NCBI GenBank assembly: GCA_034003745.1
Contig: JAVEYA010000056.1
Location: 1-14,947 of the forward strand
DNA: 14,947 nucleotides
Origin: JAVEYA01 sp034003745
GTDB lineage: Bacteria > Bacillota > Peptococcia > DRI-13 > PHAD01
Direction: 5' to 3'
The notes below the pieces were generated by a model. The model was not told the DNA's origin, made no database searches, and saw only the letters and a list, made by a program, of their open reading frames with translations. A program made the translations under genes and the position numbers. Below are positions 1 through 8,253 of this stretch, piece after piece; the stretch's first letter is position 1, and every line of letters begins with the position of its first letter.

Positions 1-1
1 G

Positions 2-727
2 CTCCTGGGCCAGAATGTCAATTCTTACGGCAAGGACCTGGCGCCGCCGGTCAGTTTTGCCGATTTGCTCCGGCAAGTCAATGAGATCGAAGGCATCCGC
101 CGTATCCGTTATATGACTTCGCATCCCCGCGATTTTTCGGATGCGCTGCTCGCCGCAATGGAGGAGGCCGGCAAAGTCTGCCCGCATTTCCATCTGCCTG
201 TGCAGTCCGGCAGTAATACGATCTTACAACGGATGAACCGCGGATATACCCGGGAAGACTATTTTCGCCTCGCCGGCAAAATCCGGGCCGCCTTCCCGGC
301 AGCAAGCCTCACCACAGATTTGATTGTCGGTTTTCCGGGAGAGACGGAAGAAGATTTTCTGGACACCTTGGACATGGTGGAAAAGGTGCGCTTCGATTCC
401 GCCTTTACTTTTGTTTATTCTCCCCGGGCCGGCACGCCCGCAGCGGTGATGCAGGGACAAGTGGAAGCGGCGGAGAAAAAAGAAAGACTGAAAAGATTAA
501 TGAAACTGCAAGACGGCATCAGCCTGGAAAAGAACAAGAAGCTGCAGGGGCAAATCCTGGAGGTGCTGGTGGAGGGTTTCAGCAAAACCTCACAGGAGAT
601 GCTGACCGGAAGGACTGCGACGAACAAGGCCGTCCTTTTTCCGGGTCCGGCCTCTCTGACAGGGCAGTTCGCCCATGTAAGGATTACCGCCCCGCAGACC
701 TGGGTGCTGAAAGGAGAATTAACCTGA
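2..727 (+). CDS. miaB: MiaB, tRNA-2-methylthio-N6-dimethylallyladenosine synthase (3' part)
   Basis: This is the C-terminal 241 codons of a radical-SAM methylthiotransferase; the 5' end, including the N-terminal domain and the CxxxCxxC cluster motif, lies outside the window. MiaB adds a methylthio group to i6A37 of tRNAs, the step after MiaA, which is encoded in the same operon at 9103. Visible marks are LLGQNVNSYG at the very start, which is typical of MiaB rather than RimO or MtaB, then a TSHPRDF stretch, a HLPVQSGSN motif, a TDLIVGFPGE motif, and a C-terminal TRAM domain over roughly the last 60 residues with the MiaB-like GRTATNK segment. The reading frame is open from base 2, so the TTG at 65 is an internal codon and not the start. 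Its stop overlaps the mutS start by one base (TGATG at 725-729), which suggests translational coupling. Confidence 0.95.
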   Translation, partial: LLGQNVNSYGKDLAPPVSFADLLRQVNEIEGIRRIRYMTSHPRDFSDALLAAMEEAGKVCPHFHLPVQSGSNTILQRMNRGYTREDYFRLAGKIRAAFPAASLTTDLIVGFPGETEEDFLDTLDMVEKVRFDSAFTFVYSPRAGTPAAVMQGQVEAAEKKERLKRLMKLQDGISLEKNKKLQGQILEVLVEGFSKTSQEMLTGRTATNKAVLFPGPASLTGQFAHVRITAPQTWVLKGELT

Positions 728-3330
728 TGTTGGGCAATACCCCGATGATGCAGCAGTACCAGCAAATTAAGCGGCAATATCCCGATACGCTCCTTTTCTT
801 CCGCCTGGGTGACTTTTATGAAATGTTCGGTCCGGACGCCACACTTGCCGCCAAAGAACTGGAGATCACTCTTACGGGCCGGGAGGCCGGTCTGGAGGAA
901 CGTATCCCTATGTGCGGCGTACCTTATCACGCGGTGGATACCTATCTGGCCCGGCTGATTCAAAAAGGCTATAAAGTGGCCATCTGTGAGCAAACGGAGG
1001 ACCCCCGGACAGCCAAGGGCATTGTCAAGCGGGAAGTCATCCGGGTGGTTACGCCCGGAACCAGCCTGGACGGCCAGCTGTTTACGGAAGAAGGCAATAA
1101 TTACCTGGCCGCGGTCTGCCTGGAAGAAGGGACCTGGGGACTGGCCTTCACCGATTTTTCCACAGGCGAGTTCCGGGTCACCGATTTTATCGGGGCTAAT
1201 GCTCAGGCTGCGCTGAGAGATGAATTGAGCCGGATCAATCCGGCGGAAATACTCATCCGCGCCGCTAGCGCGGAAACAGTGCGGCCGCTGGCCAAAGGCG
1301 CGGTCCTGACGTCCCTGGAGGAGGATATCTTTTCCTACCGGCAGGCCCGAACGCTGTTAGCCGGCCATTTCCAGGCGGATTCGCCGGAATCCCGCCTTCC
1401 CGCTGAAGCCAAGGCGGCAGTGTGCAGCGCCGGCGCAATCCTTTATTACCTGCAGGAGACGCAAAAGGCCCCGCCCCAGCAAATCAGGCAGCTCAAGATG
1501 TATCAGGCCGAGTCCTTCTTGATGATTGACGCTGTTACTTTTCGCAATCTGGAGATTACCAGGACCCTTCGCGCCAATGAGAAGAAAGGAAGCCTCCTGG
1601 AGATCATGGACAAGACCCGGACCGCGGCGGGTTCGCGCCTGTTGAAAACCTGGCTGCAGCGGCCCCTGACGGACAGGAGCGCATTGGAAGAAAGGCATCA
1701 GGCCGTGGAGGTATTGCTCCAGCACTGGTCTTTACGGCAGGGTTTGCGCAAAAGCCTGGACGAGGTTTACGATATGGAGCGCCTGACCACCCGCATCTTG
1801 TATAAAAGAGCGCTGCCCAGAGAATTGCTCGCTTTGAGAAACTCTCTGTCGGTACTGCCTGAAATAAAAAGTATATTGTCGAATCTGCTTAATTCTGTTT
1901 ATTTATCCGGATTAACATCGGAACTGGACACGTTGGAGGATATCCGGGCGCTTTTGGAGCGGGCCGTCTGCGATGAGGCCCCTCCCAATTTAAACAGCGG
2001 AAATATAATTAAAGCGGGCTTTCACGAAGAAGTGGACCGGCTGCGTACCGCCGGTCAAAACGGGAAAAAGTGGATTGCCGCGCTGGAAGCAAGCGAAAAG
2101 GAGAAGACCGGCATCAAATCGCTGAAGGTCGGGTTTAATAAAGTTTTCGGCTACTATTTTGAAGTGACGAGAGCCAATCTGGCGCTGGTGCCGGAATATT
2201 TTCAACGCAAGCAGACCCTGGCTAACGGTGAACGGTATGTTACCGAGGAATTGCTGCGGCTGGAAAATGAAGTCCTGGGCGCGGAAGAAAAGCTCCTGGC
2301 CCTGGAGGCGGAAATTTATGACAGCCTGCTGACAGAGGTCGGCAGCTTCCGGGACAGAATCCAGAAGACCACCCAGGTCCTCTCCCAGCTTGACGTCCTG
2401 CAGTCCCTGGCCGAACTTGCCGCGAAGAACAACTATGTCCGTCCGCAGCTTTTGGAGAAAGAAAAAAATATCCTGGAATTCAAAGGGCTGCGGCACCCGG
2501 TGGTAGAAAGGCTGCTCGATTCGCACAGTTTTATTCCCAACGATCTGGAGATTGCCACTGAGGTAATCCTTTCCATTATCACCGGTCCGAATATGGGCGG
2601 CAAGAGTACTTTCTGCCGCAGCGTCGCCTTAGCCGTAATCATGGCCCAGGCCGGCAGCTTCGTGCCGGCGGAGCAGGCGGTGATTTCCCTGCGGGACAGA
2701 GTTTTTGCCCGCGTGGGCGCCAGCGACGATTTGGGCAGCGGCCAAAGCACTTTCATGGTGGAAATGAACGAGGTGGCCAATATTCTGCGTCAGGCTACGC
2801 CCCATAGTCTGGTCATTCTGGATGAGGTGGGCAGGGGGACCAGTACTTACGACGGTTTGAGCATGGCCTGGGCGGTCAGCGAATATCTGGTCTTAAGGCA
2901 AAAGGCTAAGACACTGTTTGCCACCCACTACCATGAACTGACCCAGTTGGAAGAAAATATCCCCGGCATCCGGAACCTGTCGGCCGCCGTACGGGAGAAG
3001 GGGGAGCAAATCATTTTCCTCCATAAGATCATCGACGGCCCTGCGGATAAGAGTTACGGCATTCAGGTGGGGCGGCTGGCCGGACTTCCGGCTGAAGTCA
3101 TCGAACGCGCGCACGCTGTTTTGCGGGATATCGAAGCTGAACACCTGGGGCGAACAATTGTTCCCACGGGACAGCCGGCGGCGGCGGCAGAGACCGCCCC
3201 GGCGCAGACAAGCTTCCTCACCGAGCAGGAGGAGGAAGTCCTGGGGCGCTTATCGGCTCTCGATCTGAACAGCATCACGCCTTTGGAGGCGTTGAATATA
3301 TTGGCGGGATTGAAAAAAATGATTAAGTGA
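727..3330 (+). CDS. mutS: DNA mismatch repair protein MutS
   Basis: MutS recognises mismatches and small loops and recruits MutL; at 867 aa it is full length for bacterial MutS1. The N-terminal mismatch-binding domain carries GDFYEMF with the mismatch-wedging Phe30 and Glu32. The connector and lever/core domains follow to about residue 560. The ABC ATPase domain shows Walker A GPNMGGKST (620-628), Walker B LVILDE (695-700) followed by the GRGTSTYDG signature-like run, and the ATHYHEL switch histidine region. Near the C-terminus QTSFL (827-831) resembles the beta-clamp binding motif of Bacillus MutS. The ATG at 727 has AAGGAG at 711-716, ten bases upstream, and overlaps the miaB stop by one base. 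The presence of mutL in the same operon supports the call. No defect was seen. Confidence 0.98.
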   Translation: MLGNTPMMQQYQQIKRQYPDTLLFFRLGDFYEMFGPDATLAAKELEITLTGREAGLEERIPMCGVPYHAVDTYLARLIQKGYKVAICEQTEDPRTAKGIVKREVIRVVTPGTSLDGQLFTEEGNNYLAAVCLEEGTWGLAFTDFSTGEFRVTDFIGANAQAALRDELSRINPAEILIRAASAETVRPLAKGAVLTSLEEDIFSYRQARTLLAGHFQADSPESRLPAEAKAAVCSAGAILYYLQETQKAPPQQIRQLKMYQAESFLMIDAVTFRNLEITRTLRANEKKGSLLEIMDKTRTAAGSRLLKTWLQRPLTDRSALEERHQAVEVLLQHWSLRQGLRKSLDEVYDMERLTTRILYKRALPRELLALRNSLSVLPEIKSILSNLLNSVYLSGLTSELDTLEDIRALLERAVCDEAPPNLNSGNIIKAGFHEEVDRLRTAGQNGKKWIAALEASEKEKTGIKSLKVGFNKVFGYYFEVTRANLALVPEYFQRKQTLANGERYVTEELLRLENEVLGAEEKLLALEAEIYDSLLTEVGSFRDRIQKTTQVLSQLDVLQSLAELAAKNNYVRPQLLEKEKNILEFKGLRHPVVERLLDSHSFIPNDLEIATEVILSIITGPNMGGKSTFCRSVALAVIMAQAGSFVPAEQAVISLRDRVFARVGASDDLGSGQSTFMVEMNEVANILRQATPHSLVILDEVGRGTSTYDGLSMAWAVSEYLVLRQKAKTLFATHYHELTQLEENIPGIRNLSAAVREKGEQIIFLHKIIDGPADKSYGIQVGRLAGLPAEVIERAHAVLRDIEAEHLGRTIVPTGQPAAAAETAPAQTSFLTEQEEEVLGRLSALDLNSITPLEALNILAGLKKMIK

Positions 3331-3359
3331 GTACTTATCAAAAGGCTCCGGAGGCGCCT

Positions 3360-5036
3360 ATGTATATTGGGATCGACGTCGGCGGCACCTACACCGACGG
3401 CGTAATTCTGGAAAATTATAAACTGTTGAAATATACCAAGGCCTTAACCGGGCAGGATGTCGGCCTTTCCATCCGGACGGTGCTGACGGAACTGCTGTCC
3501 GGGCTGTACTCCGCCCGGATAGAAAGGCTGGTCTTAAGCACTACCCTGATTACCAATCTGCTGGCCCGTAAGCAGACGGAGGCGGCGGGATTACTGCTTT
3601 TGCCCGGCCCCGGGGTGAATCCCCGTTCCTTAAAATTTGCCGCTCCCGCGGTGATCTTAAGCGGCGCCGTGGATTACCGCGGCCGGATTATCGAGCCTGT
3701 CAACCCGGCTGAAGTGGATGCCGCTGTCCGGAAGCTGCTGGACCAGGGTATCCGGCATATCGGCGTGGCCTGTAAATTTTCCCAGCGAAATCCCGCTTTG
3801 GAGCAGGAGATTGTCCAAAGCCTCGGCCAAAAGTATCCGCAAATCAATGTCTTGGCTTCCCACGAGGTACATGGTTTATTAAATTGGGTGCGCCGGGCCA
3901 ACGGCACGGTTTATCAAATGCTGGTCAGCCGGGAGTATCAGGCTTTTTTGGCGAAAATTGAAGAAACGCTTCAACAGCTGAATATCAAATGCCCCGTCTA
4001 TATCCTGAAAGCGGACGGAGGAACCCTGCCGCTGCAAGTTTCGGCAAAATATCCACTGGAGAGCATTTATTCCGGGCCCGCAGCCAGCGTTTTAGGCGCG
4101 CTGGCTGCGGGGGGACCCCATCTTACAGCCGTTATGCTGGATATTGGCGGTACAACCACCGATTTGGGACTGATTATTAACGGCGTCCCGCTGTTGGCCG
4201 GCAAAGGCGCGGAAATAAACGGCCATCCCATTTCCTGCCGGTCTCTGGCGGTATCCTCACTGTCCCTGGGCGGCGATACTGCCGTAAGTGTAAAGAACGG
4301 TCAAGTCTCCCTGGGGGAGAAGAGTGGACCGGCGCTTTGCCTGGGCGGCCCGCAGCTGACCATTACCGATATTCTGGTGAGCTTAGGTTTAAGCGCCATC
4401 GGAAATAAAGATGCCGCCAAAGAAGGTGTCTTCGCGCTGGCCCGCCTACAGGATCTTTCCCCGGAGCAGCTTACGGAGGAAGCGCTGGAACTATTCCTGC
4501 AGGCCATTGAGATAAGGCTGGAAGAAATGTACCGGCGCTGGGAGGAGGAGCCTGCCTATCGGGTCTGGCAGCTCTTAAACCAAAGGTATGCACGTCCCCG
4601 AACGCTTGTTTGTATCGGCGGCCCGGCTCAGGCGCTGGGACAATTATTGCGTCAAAAAAAGGGCTGGGATATGCTTATCCCCGAATTTTCCCCGGTAGCC
4701 AACGCCATTGGCGCGGCCCTGGCCAAAACAACGCTGTGGCTGGATTTCTATGCCGATACGCAGCAAAAAGTATACTCCACCAATATCGGGGGGATCGGCG
4801 GAAAACTGCCGGATACTGTCCGGACATTGGAGGCGGCGCGCTCCTTTGCCTCCGGTAAATTTGAAGAAATCCTGGATTCCTGGCAGCAAGAGGAGAAAAT
4901 ATCTGAAGTGATTTATGAAGAAGGGTTTAACAGCATCCGCGGCTGGGATACGCTGGGCAAAATCTTTCAGCTGGGCCTGCAGACGCCGCCCGGTTTAAGC
5001 GGATTTCCGGAAGGGGCAGGTGAGCGCCGTGGCTGA
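3360..5036 (+). CDS. Hydantoinase/oxoprolinase (HyuA-like) ASKHA-fold protein
   Basis: A 558-residue protein of the HyuA / 5-oxoprolinase N-subunit family, whose characterised members use ATP to open cyclic amides such as N-methylhydantoin or 5-oxoproline. The start of the protein has the family's phosphate-1 motif (IGIDVGGTYTDG, residues 3-14) and a second nucleotide-binding motif DIGGTTTDLG at 261-270. A CIGGPAQALG segment near 418 fits the adenosine-binding part of the ASKHA fold. I chose the ATG at 3360 because GGAGG (3350-3354) lies five bases upstream and the motif then begins at residue 3; the GTG at 3327, which overlaps the mutS stop, would add 11 residues. It is shorter than classical HyuA (about 690 aa) and no HyuB partner is adjacent. 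Its 3' end overlaps the deacetylase-like gene by 17 bases. The true substrate is unknown. Confidence 0.85.
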   Translation: MYIGIDVGGTYTDGVILENYKLLKYTKALTGQDVGLSIRTVLTELLSGLYSARIERLVLSTTLITNLLARKQTEAAGLLLLPGPGVNPRSLKFAAPAVILSGAVDYRGRIIEPVNPAEVDAAVRKLLDQGIRHIGVACKFSQRNPALEQEIVQSLGQKYPQINVLASHEVHGLLNWVRRANGTVYQMLVSREYQAFLAKIEETLQQLNIKCPVYILKADGGTLPLQVSAKYPLESIYSGPAASVLGALAAGGPHLTAVMLDIGGTTTDLGLIINGVPLLAGKGAEINGHPISCRSLAVSSLSLGGDTAVSVKNGQVSLGEKSGPALCLGGPQLTITDILVSLGLSAIGNKDAAKEGVFALARLQDLSPEQLTEEALELFLQAIEIRLEEMYRRWEEEPAYRVWQLLNQRYARPRTLVCIGGPAQALGQLLRQKKGWDMLIPEFSPVANAIGAALAKTTLWLDFYADTQQKVYSTNIGGIGGKLPDTVRTLEAARSFASGKFEEILDSWQQEEKISEVIYEEGFNSIRGWDTLGKIFQLGLQTPPGLSGFPEGAGERRG

Positions 5037-6381
5037 GCTTATACGCCGGGACCAAAAGACCGGCTTGATTTTCTTTCCCGCCTTTGATTGGGCCATTACG
5101 CCTACACACCCCGAACGTGAGGAAAGACTGCTCTATACCCGGGATCAGATTTTTGAAGAAGGTATTCTCGACCATCCCGCCATTATTGAATACAAACCCC
5201 GCTTAGCGAATACGACCGATATCGAACGCGTCCATTTCTGCGTACCGGATGCTGCGGCGCAGACTACCAACGCGCACCTGATTTCCGCCGGCAGCGCCCT
5301 GAAGCTGGGGGACGCCCTGATCAAAGGAGAAATCAAGAACGGCTTCGCCCTGGTCCGGCCGCCGGGACATCATGCTATGCGCATCGTCCATGGCAACAGG
5401 GGTTTTTGCAACATCAATAACGAGGCGATCCTGGTAGAATACCTGCGTTCCAAGTACGGGCTGCGCCGTGTGGCTATTGTTGATACCGACGTCCATCACG
5501 GGGACGGCACCCAGGACATCTTCTATCACGATCCCGACATCTTGTTTATCTCGCTGCACCAAGACGGGCGCACCCTGTATCCCGGCAGCGGCTTCCCCAA
5601 CGAAGCGGGCGGGCCGGGCGCGCATCATGCCACCGTCAATATCCCGCTGCCCCCGGGGACTACAGACGAGGGCTTCCTGCGGGTATTGCGCGAAATCATC
5701 CTGCCGGCGCTCCAGGCGTTTCAGCCGGAACTGGTCATCAACTCAGCCGGTCAGGATAATCATTTTACCGACCCCCTGGCGAATATGAAGGTCACCGCCG
5801 CGGGCTACGCCCGGCTCACCGCAGAATTAAAGCCGGATTTGGCTGTCCTGGAAGGGGGCTACGCTGTGGAAACGGCGCTGCCTTATGTTAATCTGGCTAT
5901 TCTCCTGGCCCTGGCCGGGGAGGATTACAGCTGTGTCGTCGAGCCGCAGAAACGGCGGGCCGACTTCAGAGTTTCCGTTGAAATCACCAGGGAAATCGAC
6001 GCCCTGATTAAATACTGGCAGGATAGATTCAGCCAACGGCCCCCGGACAAGGAGAGCCTCTTTGGTCCTGACCGCGTCTATAAAAGGCCGCGCAGCATCT
6101 ATTACGATACCGACCAGATTCAGGAAAGGCAAAAAGAAACCGTCTGGTATTGTCCGGATTGCCCGGGAATCTACCAGGTCAGTTCCTTCGCGCAAAAAGC
6201 ATACGGTCAAGGATATGACATTCTGGGAATTTCCATACCGCTGTATGCCTGCCTAAGCTGCCGGAAAAAAGCCTATGAGTTATGGGAACAAGTCCTGCGG
6301 GAGCACAGGAAGTCCCCCCGTTATGATTTTTTATATCTGCAGGATAAGCAGAGTAATCTATATCTTAGAGAAAAAAGGTGA
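5020..6381 (+). CDS. Histone-deacetylase-fold amidohydrolase with C-terminal zinc ribbon
   Basis: A 453-residue zinc amidohydrolase of the HDAC / AcuC / acetylpolyamine amidohydrolase superfamily, which removes acyl groups from lysine or polyamine amides. The catalytic apparatus looks complete: His117-His118 in PPGHH, zinc ligands Asp157 and His159 in DTDVHHGDG, the third ligand Asp246 in SAGQDNH, and the transition-state Tyr281 in LEGGY. After the catalytic domain (to about residue 310) there is an extra C-terminal region with two CxxC pairs, C378/C381 and C411/C414, spaced like a zinc ribbon. It starts at GTG 5020, inside the end of the hydantoinase-like gene; a second in-frame GTG at 5029 is possible, and the purine-rich GGAAGGGG at 5009-5016 could serve either. 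The mutL ATG follows five bases after the stop. The real substrate cannot be told from sequence; the operon context does not by itself imply protein deacetylation. Confidence 0.88.
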   Translation: MSAVAELIRRDQKTGLIFFPAFDWAITPTHPEREERLLYTRDQIFEEGILDHPAIIEYKPRLANTTDIERVHFCVPDAAAQTTNAHLISAGSALKLGDALIKGEIKNGFALVRPPGHHAMRIVHGNRGFCNINNEAILVEYLRSKYGLRRVAIVDTDVHHGDGTQDIFYHDPDILFISLHQDGRTLYPGSGFPNEAGGPGAHHATVNIPLPPGTTDEGFLRVLREIILPALQAFQPELVINSAGQDNHFTDPLANMKVTAAGYARLTAELKPDLAVLEGGYAVETALPYVNLAILLALAGEDYSCVVEPQKRRADFRVSVEITREIDALIKYWQDRFSQRPPDKESLFGPDRVYKRPRSIYYDTDQIQERQKETVWYCPDCPGIYQVSSFAQKAYGQGYDILGISIPLYACLSCRKKAYELWEQVLREHRKSPRYDFLYLQDKQSNLYLREKR

Positions 6382-6386
6382 AAGAA

Positions 6387-8231
6387 ATGCCGCGTATTCA
6401 TCTGTTGGACAGCCAGACAGCAAATCAGATCGCTGCGGGTGAGGTCATCGAAAGGCCGGCTTCCGTGGTCAAGGAATTGGTGGAGAACGCGCTGGACGCC
6501 GGCGCGCGCAATATCTTTGTGGATATCGCCGAGGGCGGCCTGGCGCTGCTCCGGATAGCCGACGACGGTAGCGGCATGTCGCCGGAGGACGCCTTGCTGG
6601 CTGTGCAGCGTCACGCTACCAGCAAGCTGCAGCAGATTGAGGATTTAAACGTAATTACCACGCTGGGGTTCCGCGGGGAAGCTCTGCCCAGCATCACCGC
6701 CGTATCCAAAACCCAGATCATCACCGGTGAAAGAGAAAGCGCCCAGGGAACAAAAATTGTTCTCGAAGGCGGCCGGGTCCTGCTGGCGGAAGAGGCCGCC
6801 GCCTCCGCCGGGACGGTGATTACCGTAGCGGAATTATTCTATAATACGCCCGCCCGCAAGAAGTTCATGCGCTCGCCCGGCTATGAAGGGGGGCTGATTC
6901 ATGAACTGATGCTTTGTTTCGCTCTAAGCCATCCGGAAGTAAATTTCCGCCTGACCCAGCAAAACAAGGAAATCCTCAATACTACGGGGATCAACACGAT
7001 TCCCGAGCTTACAGAAGCTATCTACGGCAAAGACGCCGCCGCAGGGCTCATCGCACTGAACAAAGAAGGCCCTTATGGCAGCCTGCAGGCCTATATCACC
7101 GCTCCGGGCTATCAGCGTTCCAACCGGAAAGCGCTTCATTTTTTCGTCAATAAGCGCCGGGTGGTCACGCCCGAACTGCTGCGGGCCGTAGAAGACGCCT
7201 ATGAACATCTCTTGCCGAGGGGGCGTTTCCCTCTAGCGGTCATTCATGCCGCGCTTCAGCCGGAACGCATCGACGTGAACGTCCACCCCAGTAAACTGGA
7301 AATCCGCTTCAAAGATAATGCCGTCTCCCGGGAGCTTCTGCTGCTTTTGGAAGAAGGGTTGCAGGCCGCGAAGGCTATTCCGTCCTATACCCGCAGCATT
7401 ACTTTTCCGCCGTCGCTCCAAGAAGCCGCGGCAACCCAGGAAGCCTTCAAGCAGTTTTACGTCTGGGAAAAACCGCTGCCGAACGAGCAGTATGCCATAC
7501 CCTGCGAGGAAACACAGACCGCCGAAGTTCCCGCAGCTGAGAATTGCGGCGCAGCTGAGACGCCTTCGCCTGCGCAGGACAGACCACTCCCGCAAGAGGG
7601 CGTCGCCCCCGTAGCGGAGGGAGTGCCGGAGTCCGCAGTTCCGGAATCGACCAAGCTCCCGCCGCTTAGAATTATCGGACAGCTTACGCAAACTTTTGTT
7701 CTGGCCGAAGGAGCGGAGGGGCTGTATCTGATCGACCAGCACGCGGCCCATGAACGGATTCTTTTCGACCGCCTGCTGGAAGAAGCCAAAAGGGGCCGCG
7801 TTACGAGCCAGGTCCTGCTGGAGCCCATACCGCTTACCCTTACGGCGCTGGAAGAGGAGACGGTCATTAACGGCATCCTGCCGCTGACTGACCTGGGGAT
7901 TATTTTGGAGCATTTCGGCCCGCGCAGCTATCTCCTGCGCGCCGTACCCTGGTCCCGCCGGGAAGACCCCCAGGATTTTTTCTATGAACTCCTGGAGAAA
8001 CTCCATAATAAAACAGCCCAACTCTCTTCCGCCGATATTAAAATGGAATTTCTGCTTACCGCCTCCTGCAAGAGGGCCATCAAAGCCGGACAGAAGCTCT
8101 CGCCCGAAGCTTTGGAAAAATTGCTGCGGGATTTGAACGCCGCGGCCAACCCCTTGGTCTGCCCCCATGGCCGGCCGGTGTCCATTCTGGTATCGCACCA
8201 GGATATCCTTAAGGCCTTTCACAGGAAATGA
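6387..8231 (+). CDS. mutL: DNA mismatch repair protein MutL (endonuclease type)
   Basis: MutL couples MutS mismatch recognition to strand incision. The N-terminal GHKL ATPase shows ELVENALDAG (catalytic Glu30, Asn34), DDGSGM (from Asp59) and TLGFRGEAL. A Pro/Ala/Glu-rich linker at about residues 365-430 joins the C-terminal dimerisation and nuclease domain, which has DQHAAHERILFD (450-461), a SCKRAIKAG segment and CPHGRP (592-597), the metal-site motifs of MutH-independent MutL. QVLLEP (475-480) matches the MutL beta-clamp binding motif. The last acidic position of the nuclease motif is Asp461 where Glu is usual. I prefer the ATG at 6387 (614 aa) because AAGGTGA (6375-6381) lies five bases upstream; the in-frame GTG at 6378 sits inside that site. 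The gene follows the deacetylase-like gene closely, so coupling is likely. Confidence 0.97.
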   Translation: MPRIHLLDSQTANQIAAGEVIERPASVVKELVENALDAGARNIFVDIAEGGLALLRIADDGSGMSPEDALLAVQRHATSKLQQIEDLNVITTLGFRGEALPSITAVSKTQIITGERESAQGTKIVLEGGRVLLAEEAAASAGTVITVAELFYNTPARKKFMRSPGYEGGLIHELMLCFALSHPEVNFRLTQQNKEILNTTGINTIPELTEAIYGKDAAAGLIALNKEGPYGSLQAYITAPGYQRSNRKALHFFVNKRRVVTPELLRAVEDAYEHLLPRGRFPLAVIHAALQPERIDVNVHPSKLEIRFKDNAVSRELLLLLEEGLQAAKAIPSYTRSITFPPSLQEAAATQEAFKQFYVWEKPLPNEQYAIPCEETQTAEVPAAENCGAAETPSPAQDRPLPQEGVAPVAEGVPESAVPESTKLPPLRIIGQLTQTFVLAEGAEGLYLIDQHAAHERILFDRLLEEAKRGRVTSQVLLEPIPLTLTALEEETVINGILPLTDLGIILEHFGPRSYLLRAVPWSRREDPQDFFYELLEKLHNKTAQLSSADIKMEFLLTASCKRAIKAGQKLSPEALEKLLRDLNAAANPLVCPHGRPVSILVSHQDILKAFHRK

Positions 8232-8253
8232 AGCGCAGGAACACGAGGTAAAT

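Noticed and set aside
415..993. 192-codon minus-strand frame across the miaB/mutS junction
   Set aside because: It covers two conserved genes in antisense and has no family resemblance or ribosome site of note.
3327..3359. GTG start of the hydantoinase-like gene overlapping the mutS stop
   Set aside because: The ATG at 3360 has GGAGG five bases upstream and places the nucleotide motif at the expected N-terminal position.
5020..6381. Reading the HDAC-fold gene as a true chromatin-type histone deacetylase
   Set aside because: Bacteria lack histones of that kind; family members act on acyl-lysines, acetoin-pathway proteins or polyamines, so only the fold name is justified.
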